Origin: Lachnospiraceae bacterium
GTDB lineage: Bacteria; Bacillota; Clostridia; Lachnospirales; Lachnospiraceae
Assembly: GCA_016287095.1 (NCBI GenBank)
Contig: JAEEVK010000006.1
Location: forward strand, 1-64,000
Direction: 5' to 3'
DNA: 64,000 nucleotides
Of the stretch, positions 1-9,050 are shown one piece after another. Under the pieces are notes generated by a model, which made no database searches, was not told the origin of the DNA, and saw nothing but the letters and a program-made list of their open reading frames with translations. A program made the translations under genes and the position numbers. How positions within the stretch are numbered: the stretch's first letter is position 1; the number at the start of each line of letters is the position of its first letter.

Positions 1-1100
1 GTCACTTAAGTGATAACAACAATATCAACGATTACATCAAAGCTCTTAATGCTTACAGTGAGATCGTTGACGAGGTTCATATCACAGAGCTTGATGTAGG
101 ATGTACTCATTCAGGTGAAAGTCGCTGGTATTACCAGGCTAAGTTCTATTATGATTTCTTTACTGCATTGATTGAAGCAAAGAATAATGGTGCAAAGCTT
201 ACTTCAGTTACTTTCTGGGGACTTACCGATGACTCATCATGGAGAGACGGTGCTTATCCTCTGCTCTTCACTTATAATCTTACTGCTAAGTCAGCATATT
301 ATGCAGTTGCTATGGCAGGTAAGGGTGAAGAGTTTAACATGAGTGTTGCAGAAACCATCACTGATTTAAAGGATGTCAATATCGATTTCGAGCCATATAA
401 GGACGAAAACGGTGGAAATGTTGCATATACTCCCGATTCTGCAGGCTTTAAGTCCAGAGGTACCGGACATATGCCCAAGCTCAGACTTATGTCTAAGATA
501 AATCATACAGAAGGTGCTCCTATCGGTTTCTCATTCCTTTGTGAACGTACTGAACAGGACGCAACCTGTATGATGGATATTTCAAAGTTTTCAGGTAAGA
601 ATATCACCTTCACTGCTTATGTAATGACTGAGGACACTGAGATTGCTATCGGTCTTGATACCGGTGAATCCACAGAGTTAAAGCGTGTGGCTTCAAACGG
701 TGATTGGACTCCTGTTTCGATCAACTTTGATGTACCCGAAAAGCTTTCTTCTGCTTTCATTTATTTCGAGACAAACGGAGCTGCTAAGCTTTACATCGAT
801 GATGTATCAGTTATCTACACCAAGGATGGTGAGGAGCCCGCTCCAGTAGTTGGTGAGGAAACTACTACCGAAAACACAGAGAATACTGATACCACCGAAA
901 ACAACGGCACAACAGATACTGAGATAACCGATAACCCTGAGACAACACCTGCACCCGAGGTTACTCCTGCAGTTGTTGATACTAAGAAGACTGATGAAAA
1001 CTCAAATACAACTACTTACATTGCCATCGGTCTTATCATACTCGGCGCTCTCCTCTTAGGATATGCCGGAGTACTCATCGCAGCTAACAAGAAGAAATAA
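1..1100 (+). CDS. Endo-1,4-beta-xylanase, GH10, membrane-tailed (5' truncated)
   Basis: The frame is open from base 3 with no stop, so the gene starts before the window; 365 codons are visible. It begins in the last third of a GH10 barrel: the block ITELDVG (glutamate codon at 87-89) carries the family nucleophile, and the later VTFWGLTDDSSW block is typical of GH10 near the last barrel strand. A beta-sandwich region resembling a xylan-binding module follows (roughly 360-820), then a Thr/Glu/Asn/Pro-rich linker, then a hydrophobic segment of about 22 residues ending in KKK. I see no LPXTG motif, so the enzyme is probably held at the cell surface by its C-terminal membrane helix. It should cut xylan outside the cell. 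Family is confident; the binding-module class is not. Confidence 0.93.
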   Translation, partial: HLSDNNNINDYIKALNAYSEIVDEVHITELDVGCTHSGESRWYYQAKFYYDFFTALIEAKNNGAKLTSVTFWGLTDDSSWRDGAYPLLFTYNLTAKSAYYAVAMAGKGEEFNMSVAETITDLKDVNIDFEPYKDENGGNVAYTPDSAGFKSRGTGHMPKLRLMSKINHTEGAPIGFSFLCERTEQDATCMMDISKFSGKNITFTAYVMTEDTEIAIGLDTGESTELKRVASNGDWTPVSINFDVPEKLSSAFIYFETNGAAKLYIDDVSVIYTKDGEEPAPVVGEETTTENTENTDTTENNGTTDTEITDNPETTPAPEVTPAVVDTKKTDENSNTTTYIAIGLIILGALLLGYAGVLIAANKKK

Positions 1101-1113
1101 ACCTATGAAACAA

Positions 1114-1152
1114 ATTTACTCCGTCGGCTTAAACTGGCGGAGTAAATTTTTT
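1114..1152 (+). terminator. Rho-independent terminator after the xylanase
   Basis: A perfect 10-bp inverted repeat (1114-1123 with 1138-1147) is followed by a T-run, 13 bases after the xylanase stop. Confidence 0.88.
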
Positions 1153-1199
1153 ATCAAAACTAACCAAAATCAATGCAGCGACAATGCACTGTCAATAAA

Positions 1200-1922
1200 T
1201 CATAAAATTAAATTGTATAAATCTATATTGGGTCTCGATAAAACACTCGATTTAAAGGAACATAACGAATAATAATATCCCTCAATATTATCATATGTTT
1301 CAAAATATAATCTTTCATTTCTAACAAAATCATTTTTATCAGAATCAAAAGTTTTTATATTAAAATTTCCATTATCCTTATAAAATTCAAAAGAATCCAT
1401 GGACCTGCCCAGGCCTTCACCGGTGCACTTGATAAAGCTCTCCTTTAATGTCCATAGTTCAGAAAATAATGCATCCTTCTCTTTTTCATCGCTAAGTGAA
1501 TCTAACATATCATTTTCCGACTTAGTAAAGAATCTCTTTGCTACTTTCAATTTTCCGGACTTCACGCTCTCGATATCACATCCCAATTTTATACCATCCG
1601 ATGATATTACACACATTACCTTATCGTGAGAATGAGATATATTAAATTCTATCATAGGATAATGCAAAATATATGGCTTTCCGTTTTCCGAAAAGCCATA
1701 TTCTGCAAACATTTCATTTATACCGTATTTAGATAGTGCAGTCTTTAACAGCTGTCCGGCCCCTATACTCAGGACTGACGCGGTATCATTTTTATATCTG
1801 AGACACTTATTTCTCCTATATTCTGATAAACCGGACAGATATTCTTCGCATTTTGCACTATCGTTCTTCAATCGGCTTATATCACCGACATATACATCGA
1901 TATGTTGCTTCAAATTATTCAC
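1200..1922 (-). CDS. 4'-phosphopantetheinyl transferase (Sfp/AcpT superfamily)
   Basis: 240 residues, GTG start. It should move phosphopantetheine from CoA to a serine of a carrier protein. The visible hallmarks are GCDIESV (D116 and E118, Mg/CoA site), FFTKSE at 131-136, and the signature WTLKESFIK at 157-165 with the K-E pair. The length of about 240 matches the Sfp type rather than the 120-residue AcpS type. It lies 23 bases downstream of the McrB-like ATPase on the same strand and may share its transcript. No NRPS, PKS or carrier-protein gene is in the window, so the partner is unknown. The ribosome site is weak, which suggests translation after the upstream gene or a different start. Confidence 0.87.
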   Translation of the reverse strand: MNNLKQHIDVYVGDISRLKNDSAKCEEYLSGLSEYRRNKCLRYKNDTASVLSIGAGQLLKTALSKYGINEMFAEYGFSENGKPYILHYPMIEFNISHSHDKVMCVISSDGIKLGCDIESVKSGKLKVAKRFFTKSENDMLDSLSDEKEKDALFSELWTLKESFIKCTGEGLGRSMDSFEFYKDNGNFNIKTFDSDKNDFVRNERLYFETYDNIEGYYYSLCSFKSSVLSRPNIDLYNLIL

Positions 1923-1945
1923 CTATACACCAATTTAATATCAGA

Positions 1946-4849
1946 TTAAATACCCATCTTCAGCGCTTTCCTACATTCGGATATAAACCTTTCTGTAATA
2001 TCATCAGGCTTACCCTTAAGGTATTCCTTAAGTACAGGCTCAACATCGAGATCAAATACTTCATCAATAGTATCGGGAGTCTCACCAAGCTTTCTAAAGA
2101 ATGCAGGTCCTAAGCAGTACTCATCCGAGAAGCCCTCACTGATCAGGCGGTTAACAAGGTTAAGGTTATTTGCAAACTGATCGAGCCAGTAAATATCCTT
2201 ATCCTTGAGCATCTCATTAAGTGAAGCTTTCATGATCTCACTGGGATTTATCTTTATCCATCTGAACTTCTGTTTTAATGAGAAATCAAAATCTGCTTCC
2301 ATACCACCGAGTTCATTCATGGTACCTATGATATGAAGGTTTCTGGGGATAAAGAATCCTCTCTCAAAACAGTCAAACTTCATCTGCTCTGCAAATCCGA
2401 TATGTGAAGTAGTATAATTGGTCTTTCCTATATCATCTGCCTGGATGATCCTGTAGCACTTAAGATTGCTCAGTCTGGTATCAAATCTGTTCTCGATACC
2501 ACGATAATCCTCATCCAGTGCAAACATTACATCTCCGAATACCTTAGATGCATCAGCACGATTGATCTCATCGATGATGAAATAATAATCTCTTACACCA
2601 TGCTCAAAGATGTACTCTCTGGAGTCCATATCGAAATCACGGACCTCACTGCCATCCTCTAATGCTTCCTTTTTGTCTCTGATAGCTTCAAAGATTTCCT
2701 GTACTACCTTCTGCTTCTTCTCTGAATACAGAGTACTGAAGCCGGGTACAGCGTGCTCTAAGTTATCTTCTACTATCTTTCTGCAGAATGCCTTAAATAC
2801 ACCGTCAAGTCTTACGTTAGTGGCATTTGTTGTATTAATGATATTTACAGGACGAAGTCCCTCTATAAAATCAGAATACTCATATGAAGGATGGAACTGT
2901 ACAAACTTGCAGCCCTCATATCCCTTTGTATTCTTTCTTGCAAACTTTCTAACCTGATATGTCTTACCGGTACCTGAAGGTCCCACAAATACAAGCTGAT
3001 TGTACTTCTTTATAGCAGATGCAACTAACTGTCTGATATCCTTTGCTATGATAGGCATACGCTGCTTCTTAGGCTGTGCGGGTGCTGCCTGAGCAGGTGC
3101 TACAGGTTGTTCAGATGCCTGAACAGGTGATGCTTGTACAGATGCTTGAACCGGTATAGGTGCAGCCTGAACCGGCTGTGCAGGTGTATTATTTACAGGC
3201 TGAGCAATCTTTGCTGCCTGAGCTCTCCTCTCAGCCATCTGTGCAAGTGTTAAGCCCTGAGGTATTACAACCTGCTGAGGTGCAGGAGCTGCTTCTGCCT
3301 GAGGAGCCTGTGCAACAACCTCCGGAGTAGCAGGAGCTGCCTGAGTATTCTGTGGTGCAGGCTGTGAAACAGTTTGTGCAGGCTGAGGCGCTACATTCTC
3401 TGCAGGTGCTTCCTGTGTTTGTACTGCTTGAGCTGCAGCCTGGACATTCTGAGCTACCTGTGCTGCCTTTTGTGCTTCTTCCTTTGCACGCTCTTCAGCT
3501 ATGGCATCTTCGCCTTCCTTTATACCAAGATAAGGTACATTAGGAATAGGCTTGCCCTTTTCACCATCCTCAGCACCTAAATAAGGTACATCAGGGATGG
3601 GCTTTCCTGCTTCTCCGTCCTCAACACCAACAAAAGGTACATCGGGGATGGGCTTTCCTGCCTCTCCGTCTTCTACTCCAACAAAAGGTACCGATTCCAT
3701 ACTGGGAATGCTGTTATCCTCAGGTATACCGATGAACGGTACTTCATCAATGGTAGGTACAATATTTTCCTCAATAACTGCTATACAAGGAATATCTTCA
3801 ATCTTTAAGTTGCTCTTTCTGGTATCAGCTGCCTGGAACTTAGGTGCCTCCTTAAAGTTCTCATTGGGTTTGAAGGGCTTATATCCCTTACCTGGCTTCA
3901 TCCTGGCATCAGGGAACTGATCCTTATTCTTTCCATGCTTCTTATTTTTACCCTGACCCTGAGCGTTCTGATTACCCTGTTGAGGTGCATTTGCTTTAGC
4001 ATTATTACCCTGTGCGGGCTGGGCCTGAACATTCTGATTGTTAGCCTGAGGCTGTACAGGAGCATTTTGAGCAGGTGTAGCTGCTTCCTTGTACATATCC
4101 TTAGTCTGTTCGGCAGTCTTGTCGATTATAGTCTCAACCAGAGGCAATCCTAAATCAGGCTCTTCAACAACATTATTAACAACATTTTGTACTTCATTAA
4201 CCGGCTTAGCGGCATCATCTATAACAGGATGTACATAAGCCTCATCAAGTCCTGCATATACGTCATTTTCTACCTGAGGAGCCTGAACTGCAGGCTGAGC
4301 GTTTACTACAGGCTGTACAGGCTGCATCTTGCCCATCTCATTCTCCAATGCCTTAAGTTTGATAGATGAGCCGGCATTACCCTGAGGAGCAGTCTGCTGT
4401 ACGGGTGCTGCCTGTACAGGAGTGTTCTGTACAGGTGCTGCAGCAGCTACAGGAGCAGGCTGAGGCTGTACCGGAGCTGCAGGCTTTGCAGCAGGCGCAG
4501 GAGCTGCTTTCTTAGCTCCATTGTCTACTTCACAAGTAATATTATAATTAGTGATAGCATACTCATTACAGATCTCGTTTAAAATCCTCTGTACTAGTGC
4601 CATATTCTCACTGCCACTAAACTTGGTGTACTTTTTCCTATTTGACTTAACTAGCTTTTCAGCTCCCCTTGCTGAAGAATAGTTACGGTAAACATAATCA
4701 AAGAAAGACTCACAAAAGGCATGTACCGATGTGGTACCCTTACCTACCAGCAGATTATTATTGTCATCATAGAAACGGATGTTCTTAATAGCATCAAACT
4801 GCTTGTTGTCAGGTGTTATCCTAAGTCTTAAAAAGTCACTTATCTTCAT
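1946..4849 (-). CDS. McrB-like AAA+ ATPase with long low-complexity linker
   Basis: 967 residues. About 110 N-terminal residues form a folded-looking domain I do not recognise. A region of about 480 residues very rich in Ala, Pro, Gln and Val follows and contains six 17-residue repeats. The C-terminal ATPase is of the McrB/dynein-related AAA_5 type: Walker A GPSGTGKT near residue 621, Walker B FIIDEINRA near 756, and a sensor-1-like GTMN near 841. The GTP-binding NTADR-type signature of true McrB is not present; the segment reads TMNELGGMEADFDFSLKQ. No mcrC nuclease gene is adjacent, the next gene being a phosphopantetheinyl transferase. It may remodel a protein or nucleic-acid complex, but there is no evidence for restriction. 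The divergent neighbour araD starts 296 bases away. Confidence 0.85.
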   Translation of the reverse strand: MKISDFLRLRITPDNKQFDAIKNIRFYDDNNNLLVGKGTTSVHAFCESFFDYVYRNYSSARGAEKLVKSNRKKYTKFSGSENMALVQRILNEICNEYAITNYNITCEVDNGAKKAAPAPAAKPAAPVQPQPAPVAAAAPVQNTPVQAAPVQQTAPQGNAGSSIKLKALENEMGKMQPVQPVVNAQPAVQAPQVENDVYAGLDEAYVHPVIDDAAKPVNEVQNVVNNVVEEPDLGLPLVETIIDKTAEQTKDMYKEAATPAQNAPVQPQANNQNVQAQPAQGNNAKANAPQQGNQNAQGQGKNKKHGKNKDQFPDARMKPGKGYKPFKPNENFKEAPKFQAADTRKSNLKIEDIPCIAVIEENIVPTIDEVPFIGIPEDNSIPSMESVPFVGVEDGEAGKPIPDVPFVGVEDGEAGKPIPDVPYLGAEDGEKGKPIPNVPYLGIKEGEDAIAEERAKEEAQKAAQVAQNVQAAAQAVQTQEAPAENVAPQPAQTVSQPAPQNTQAAPATPEVVAQAPQAEAAPAPQQVVIPQGLTLAQMAERRAQAAKIAQPVNNTPAQPVQAAPIPVQASVQASPVQASEQPVAPAQAAPAQPKKQRMPIIAKDIRQLVASAIKKYNQLVFVGPSGTGKTYQVRKFARKNTKGYEGCKFVQFHPSYEYSDFIEGLRPVNIINTTNATNVRLDGVFKAFCRKIVEDNLEHAVPGFSTLYSEKKQKVVQEIFEAIRDKKEALEDGSEVRDFDMDSREYIFEHGVRDYYFIIDEINRADASKVFGDVMFALDEDYRGIENRFDTRLSNLKCYRIIQADDIGKTNYTTSHIGFAEQMKFDCFERGFFIPRNLHIIGTMNELGGMEADFDFSLKQKFRWIKINPSEIMKASLNEMLKDKDIYWLDQFANNLNLVNRLISEGFSDEYCLGPAFFRKLGETPDTIDEVFDLDVEPVLKEYLKGKPDDITERFISECRKALKMGI
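3508..3802 (-). repeat. 51-bp tandem repeat coding for 17-residue units
   Basis: About six in-frame copies of a 51-base unit inside the ATPase linker. The core protein unit is VPFVGVEDGEAGKPIPD; two central copies are identical in protein and the outer ones diverge. It is a coding repeat, not a mobile element. Confidence 0.85.
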
Positions 4850-4993
4850 GAATATATACCCCTTCGTTTACATACATAAAAGATTTTTATTTCATACTTA
4901 CAGATGTTAACATTCTACCAAATTTTGTCTGAAAATACAAGTGAAATTATTAAAATGTCATGTCAAATATTGTAATGATCGGGATTAATTTAG

Positions 4994-5022
4994 TTGAATT
5001 TTGTTGGAAAATATTGTATAAT
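4994..5022 (+). promoter_or_regulatory. Predicted sigma-A promoter of araD
   Basis: TTGAAT at 4994-4999 and TATAAT at 5017-5022, separated by exactly 17 bases. It predicts an araD leader of about 115 bases. The rest of the 296-base gap (4850-5145) is AT-rich and I see nothing else in it beyond the start-stop leader. Confidence 0.65.
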
Positions 5023-5107
5023 TTAAATTTGGAAACTTACATCCCGTCTCATTATGTAAATCTTATCATTTCATTAAGAGATTTGAGGATTTTTGTCAAA
5101 ATATCAG

Positions 5108-5148
5108 AAAGGAAGTCCGCCATGTAGCGGATATGGTATCAAAACATG
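5108..5148 (+). promoter_or_regulatory. araD leader with start-stop codon pair in a hairpin
   Basis: The only good ribosome site, AAAGGAAG at 5108-5115, is 6 bases before ATG-TAG (5122-5127), a start codon followed at once by a stop. The araD ATG (5146) is in frame 24 bases further on and has no good ribosome site of its own. The ATG lies in the 6-base loop of a small hairpin with arms TCCGC (5116-5120) and GCGGA (5127-5131). Folding it would bring the ribosome site closer to the true start. Confidence 0.6.
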
Positions 5149-5847
5149 TTAGAAGCATTGAAAAAAGAAGTCTTAGAGGCTAATTTACAGCTCCCTAAGC
5201 ATAACCTGGTTACTCTTACATGGGGTAATGTTTCCGGTATCGACAGAGAAAAAGGACTCGTAGTTATCAAGCCTTCAGGTGTATCCTACGAAACAATGAC
5301 AGCAGACGATATGGTTGTGCTTGACCTGGATGGTAATAAGGTTGAAGGCGATCTTCGTCCTTCATCCGATACTCCTACCCATCTCGCACTTTATAGGGAG
5401 TATAAAGACCTCGGTGGTATAGTACATACTCACTCTCGCTGGGCAACCGTTATGGCTCAGCAGGGTCTGGATATCCCCGCATTAGGTACCACACATGCTG
5501 ATTACTTCTATGGCGCTGTACCTTGTGCAAGGTGTCTCTCTCAGGAAGAAATCGACGAGGACTATGAAGGAAACACCGGTAAGCTCATCATTGAAACCTT
5601 TAAGGCTCGCGGTATCAAGCCCATGGATATTCCTGCAGTACTCTTAAAATCACATGGACCTTTTGCCTGGGGTAAAAACGCTGCAAAGGCTGTAGAAAAT
5701 GCCATCGTACTCGAAGAGGTTGCTTTCATGGCATGGCATAATCTCTCACTTTCAGGCTGTACTATCAATCCTGTACCTCAGAGCCTGCTTGACAAGCATT
5801 ACTTCAGAAAGCATGGAGCTAACGCTTATTACGGACAGAGTAAGTAA
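5146..5847 (+). CDS. araD: L-ribulose-5-phosphate 4-epimerase
   Basis: 233 residues, full length for AraD, a class II aldolase-fold enzyme that converts L-ribulose 5-phosphate to D-xylulose 5-phosphate in arabinose use. Expected metal ligands are present: D75 and H94/H96 in IVHTHSRWA, and H170 in [10 protein letters not shown]. The proton-relay residues are D119 in THADY and a tyrosine of the C-terminal AYYGQ. The N-terminal LTWGNVSG and IKPSGV blocks form the phosphate site. It is the only gene of its pathway here; araA and araB are not in the window. The start at 5146 gives the family length, but the ribosome site points to an upstream start-stop pair. L-fuculose-phosphate aldolases are relatives, but the HTHSRWAT block favours AraD. 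Confidence 0.93.
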   Translation: MLEALKKEVLEANLQLPKHNLVTLTWGNVSGIDREKGLVVIKPSGVSYETMTADDMVVLDLDGNKVEGDLRPSSDTPTHLALYREYKDLGGIVHTHSRWATVMAQQGLDIPALGTTHADYFYGAVPCARCLSQEEIDEDYEGNTGKLIIETFKARGIKPMDIPAVLLKSHGPFAWGKNAAKAVENAIVLEEVAFMAWHNLSLSGCTINPVPQSLLDKHYFRKHGANAYYGQSK

Positions 5848-5871
5848 ATCTTCACTCACATATAAAATTAA

Positions 5872-5905
5872 GCTTCCGGGTTGTATCATCCGGAAGCGTT
5901 TTATT
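5872..5905. terminator. Terminator between convergent araD and rlmD
   Basis: Inverted repeat GCTTCCGG (5872-5879) with CCGGAAGC (5890-5897), followed by a T-rich stretch on the plus strand. It terminates araD and may block read-through from rlmD. Confidence 0.83.
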
Positions 5906-5920
5906 TTCAGGTCCTTCTGG

Positions 5921-7309
5921 TCAGGAATGTGTTAACAGGCAGACAGTCTCGACGTGATCTGTCCAGGGGAACATATCAAAGGGAGCTATCTTTTTTACCT
6001 TGTATTTCTTTTTAATGAAACTCTTTAGATCTCTCGCTAGTGTTTCAGGATTGCATGAAACATAAACCACAGTATTTATTTCTGCATTACTTACAGCACT
6101 GATAAACTCTTCGGTCGAACCGCTTCTGGGAGGATCCATGACAAGTATATAATCACTACTCTGTTCTTTAATCCTGCCTTGATATTCCTGCATCCACTTA
6201 GTAGCGTCTGCCTTTACAAATTCAATATTCTTTATGCCATTGTTTTTTGCATTTGATATAGCATCTTTTACCGCAGAAGCATTTAACTCTATACCGATAA
6301 CATTTTTAGCCTTATCTGCCATGCACATACCGATGGTACCGGTACCGCAGTAGGCGTCGATTATCATTTTTTCGGATATTACCGGATCATTATCAGTTGT
6401 TTCGTTTACTTGCTCTGATTTCTTTGACTTTCCTGTTTTATCTATCATCATAGCAAACTCTATAGCTTTATTATACAGTTTAGGAGTCTGCGAAGGATTT
6501 ACCTGATAAAATGAATTAGGAGAAATACGGAATTTAAGCCCTAACAGTTCATCCTCGATATACCCTTTACCATAACAAACGATATTTCGCTCTCCCAAAA
6601 CCATACTTGTTCGTTTATCATTTATATTCTGAACTATGGTTGTTATCTCAGGAAATTTAGTCCTGATGGCTTTTATAAAATTGTTTTTTCCCGGAAATGG
6701 CACATCAGCAGTAACTAAAACAAGCATATATTCATTAACTGTTTTTGTTACGTTTATATCATTTTCAGAAATTTTTTTTTCAAAAGAACCACATCTTACA
6801 AGAACATGTCTCAGCCATCCAAATCCGGTGTCCTCATCATAAACCTTGTACTTAAATGAAGGCAGTAGCCTTTTCACCTCTTCTATTATCTCGTCAGCTT
6901 TTTTATCTTCTAAAAGGCACCCCTTAACATCTACAACCTTATGCGTATCTTCTTTGTATATGCCACGTATTATCTTATTTCTAAAGTCTCTGGAAAATAC
7001 AGAATGGACTTTATTTCTATAGTTATAAGGCTGCTCAGAACCAACGATATGATCTATCTTTATTTTCTGTGATTCTGCAATATCTTTAAGGAATCTTGAA
7101 ACTGTCTGTTCCTTTTTCTTCAATTGCTCTTCATATGATAAATTTATATACTTACAACCGCCGCATTTTTTGAAAAATGGGCAGTTATCATTATTATTTG
7201 AAGTATTCTTTTTATCAATATTGTTTTTTTCGATATTAGTATTTATTTTTTTATCCTTGTTTTTATTTATATAAATTTTTTTATCTGTGTTTATTTTCAT
7301 AAGCTTCAC
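5921..7309 (-). CDS. rlmD: 23S rRNA (uracil-5-)-methyltransferase, RumA/RlmCD family
   Basis: 462 residues from a GTG start that overlaps the TAG of the preceding gene by one base; an ATG nine bases in (7300) is the alternative. The enzyme makes 5-methyluridine in 23S rRNA using SAM. Visible parts: a cluster-binding Cys set (C43, C49, C52 in CPFFKKCGGC), the SAM-site block DAYCGTGTIG, the LVMDPPRSG motif and the nucleophile block YVSCNPETLARDL. The usual N-terminal TRAM domain is absent; the first 40 residues are almost only Lys, Asn, Ile, Asp and Thr. Last gene of a minus-strand run starting with trkA. Whether it modifies U747, U1939 or both cannot be read from the sequence. Confidence 0.9.
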   Translation of the reverse strand: MKLMKINTDKKIYINKNKDKKINTNIEKNNIDKKNTSNNNDNCPFFKKCGGCKYINLSYEEQLKKKEQTVSRFLKDIAESQKIKIDHIVGSEQPYNYRNKVHSVFSRDFRNKIIRGIYKEDTHKVVDVKGCLLEDKKADEIIEEVKRLLPSFKYKVYDEDTGFGWLRHVLVRCGSFEKKISENDINVTKTVNEYMLVLVTADVPFPGKNNFIKAIRTKFPEITTIVQNINDKRTSMVLGERNIVCYGKGYIEDELLGLKFRISPNSFYQVNPSQTPKLYNKAIEFAMMIDKTGKSKKSEQVNETTDNDPVISEKMIIDAYCGTGTIGMCMADKAKNVIGIELNASAVKDAISNAKNNGIKNIEFVKADATKWMQEYQGRIKEQSSDYILVMDPPRSGSTEEFISAVSNAEINTVVYVSCNPETLARDLKSFIKKKYKVKKIAPFDMFPWTDHVETVCLLTHS

Positions 7310-7512
7310 TATATTTGTTTTCTAACTATAGTATATTCATTACCGACCCTGAAGTACGGACAATGGTAATGACTGTCCATAGCCATCTTTGCTATATCGT
7401 CTTCGTCCAGACTGCTTTGTGTGCAGCAGTATTCTTCGTAGTCATAATCATATTCGAAGTACATGCACATCTCGCAGTTTGTACCGATATCTTTTTCTTT
7501 TTTCTTATTCAT
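7309..7512 (-). CDS. Small Cys-rich conserved protein (DUF6472-like)
   Basis: 67 residues with paired cysteines (CEMCMYF, CCTQ, HCPYF) and many Asp, Glu and Tyr, so a small metal-binding fold is likely. The ending NEYTIVRKQ and the LDEDD block resemble a short clostridial family I recall as DUF6472; the family number is from memory. It starts 4 bases after trkH and its TAG overlaps the GTG of rlmD, which suggests coupled translation. Function unknown. Confidence 0.75.
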   Translation of the reverse strand: MNKKKEKDIGTNCEMCMYFEYDYDYEEYCCTQSSLDEDDIAKMAMDSHYHCPYFRVGNEYTIVRKQI

Positions 7513-7516
7513 AGTT

Positions 7517-8959
7517 TTATAAGTTTTTACGCCAGCTTCTGGGTGTTATGATGAGTAACAATGGTAATAACTCCAGACGTCCGGCCAGCATATCAAAAAT
7601 CAATGTCAGCTTAGAAAAGTCTGAGAAAAACGAGAAATTACAGGTCGGGCCAACCTTATTGAAACCGGGACCCATATTGTTGAGTGTCGCTAATACTGCC
7701 GTAAAATTGGTTGTAAAGTCATGTCCGTCAAGTGACAGTATCAGTGTTGAAACGCCAAATATCAGGAAAAATACCGCCAAGTAAACTCCGGTTGAATTAA
7801 CAGTTGCTGCATCTATCACACCGCCATCCATCCTTACCTTTGTAACAGAACGGGGATGTATAAGATTTTTTACCTGATTTCTGATACTCTTCCATAAGAT
7901 GATGATACGGCTCATCTTAAGTCCACCACCGGTACTGCCTGCACATGCACCCATGAACATGCATAATACAAGCACCATCTTTGAAAAAGACGGCCACAGA
8001 TCAAAATCAGTAGTTGCAAAACCTGTAGATGTTATAAGCGTTCCAACCTGGAAAGCAGCAGTCCTTATTGTGTCCGATGTAGAGGAATACATATTACGGA
8101 TATCAAATGATATAACAACTACTGCAAGCACTATTACTACAAAATACAGCCTTATCTCTTCCATACTCAAAGCCTGTTTAAACTTTTTACGCAGGATAAG
8201 GAAATACATACTGTAGTTGACGCCGCTCAGGATCATGAAAATCGTAACGACCCACTGTACAGCCGGTGAAAGTGATGCAATACTGTCATTTCTGATACCA
8301 AATCCACCGGTACCGATGGTACCGAATGTAGTACACAGACTCTCAAACAGATCCAGACCGCAGACAAGAAGTATGATACATTCCACTGCTCCCATTGCAA
8401 GATAAACAGCATATAATATCTTAACTGTATCTTTGATCCTGGGTACGAGTTTATCAACAGAAGGTCCGGTACTCTCTGCTTTCATGAGATTTAATGTATT
8501 TCCACCCAGCATAGGTAAAAGAGCTGAAAGGAATACGAATACTCCCATGCCTCCTAAAAGGTGGGTAAAACTTCTCCAGAAAAGTGCCGCATGGCTCATG
8601 ACTTCAACATCGGTAAGTATAGTAGCTCCCGTGGTTGAAAAGCCTGAAGCTGTCTCAAATACAGCGTCGATATACCTCGGTATTTCACCGGATAATACAA
8701 ACGGTATCGCACCGAAACAGCTCATGATTATCCAGCCAAGTGCTACTACAAAGAAACCTTCCTTAAGGAAAAGACCGCCTTTTTTAGGTTTCTTTATATT
8801 AAACAATAATCCAACAACCAGACATATCGCAGCCGTGATCAAATAACTCCAGCCTTGATTTTCTCCGTATAACAGTCCTACGACAAACGGAAAAAGTAAA
8901 AATATGGCCTCTGATTTTAAGATCCAGCCAAGTATGTATATTACTACTCCGTAATTCAT
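7517..8959 (-). CDS. trkH: Potassium uptake protein TrkH (membrane pore)
   Basis: 480 residues, about ten membrane helices. It forms the ion-conducting subunit for K+ uptake with TrkA. The four selectivity-filter loops can be seen in order: SGFSTTGATI, FGTIGTGGFG, STGFATTD with ACAGSTGGGLK, and TLNNMGPG, each with the expected glycine. It follows trkA after 91 bases on the same strand, the usual pairing, and is followed within 4 bases by the small Cys-rich gene. Full length for the family. Confidence 0.95.
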   Translation of the reverse strand: MNYGVVIYILGWILKSEAIFLLFPFVVGLLYGENQGWSYLITAAICLVVGLLFNIKKPKKGGLFLKEGFFVVALGWIIMSCFGAIPFVLSGEIPRYIDAVFETASGFSTTGATILTDVEVMSHAALFWRSFTHLLGGMGVFVFLSALLPMLGGNTLNLMKAESTGPSVDKLVPRIKDTVKILYAVYLAMGAVECIILLVCGLDLFESLCTTFGTIGTGGFGIRNDSIASLSPAVQWVVTIFMILSGVNYSMYFLILRKKFKQALSMEEIRLYFVVIVLAVVVISFDIRNMYSSTSDTIRTAAFQVGTLITSTGFATTDFDLWPSFSKMVLVLCMFMGACAGSTGGGLKMSRIIILWKSIRNQVKNLIHPRSVTKVRMDGGVIDAATVNSTGVYLAVFFLIFGVSTLILSLDGHDFTTNFTAVLATLNNMGPGFNKVGPTCNFSFFSDFSKLTLIFDMLAGRLELLPLLLIITPRSWRKNL

Positions 8960-9050
8960 ATATTTGTTATTACTCCAACATCTATTTCTTTTAATATCCT
9001 ATGTAAACACTTCAAATCAAGATTTATCATAGGAATAGTTTTCAGATCAT

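Noticed and set aside
1946..4849. McrBC restriction system
   Set aside because: No mcrC and no McrB GTP signature.
5122..5847. UAG read-through giving an eight-residue longer AraD
   Set aside because: TAG is used as a normal stop elsewhere here (end of the small Cys-rich gene at 7309) and the shorter AraD has the family length.
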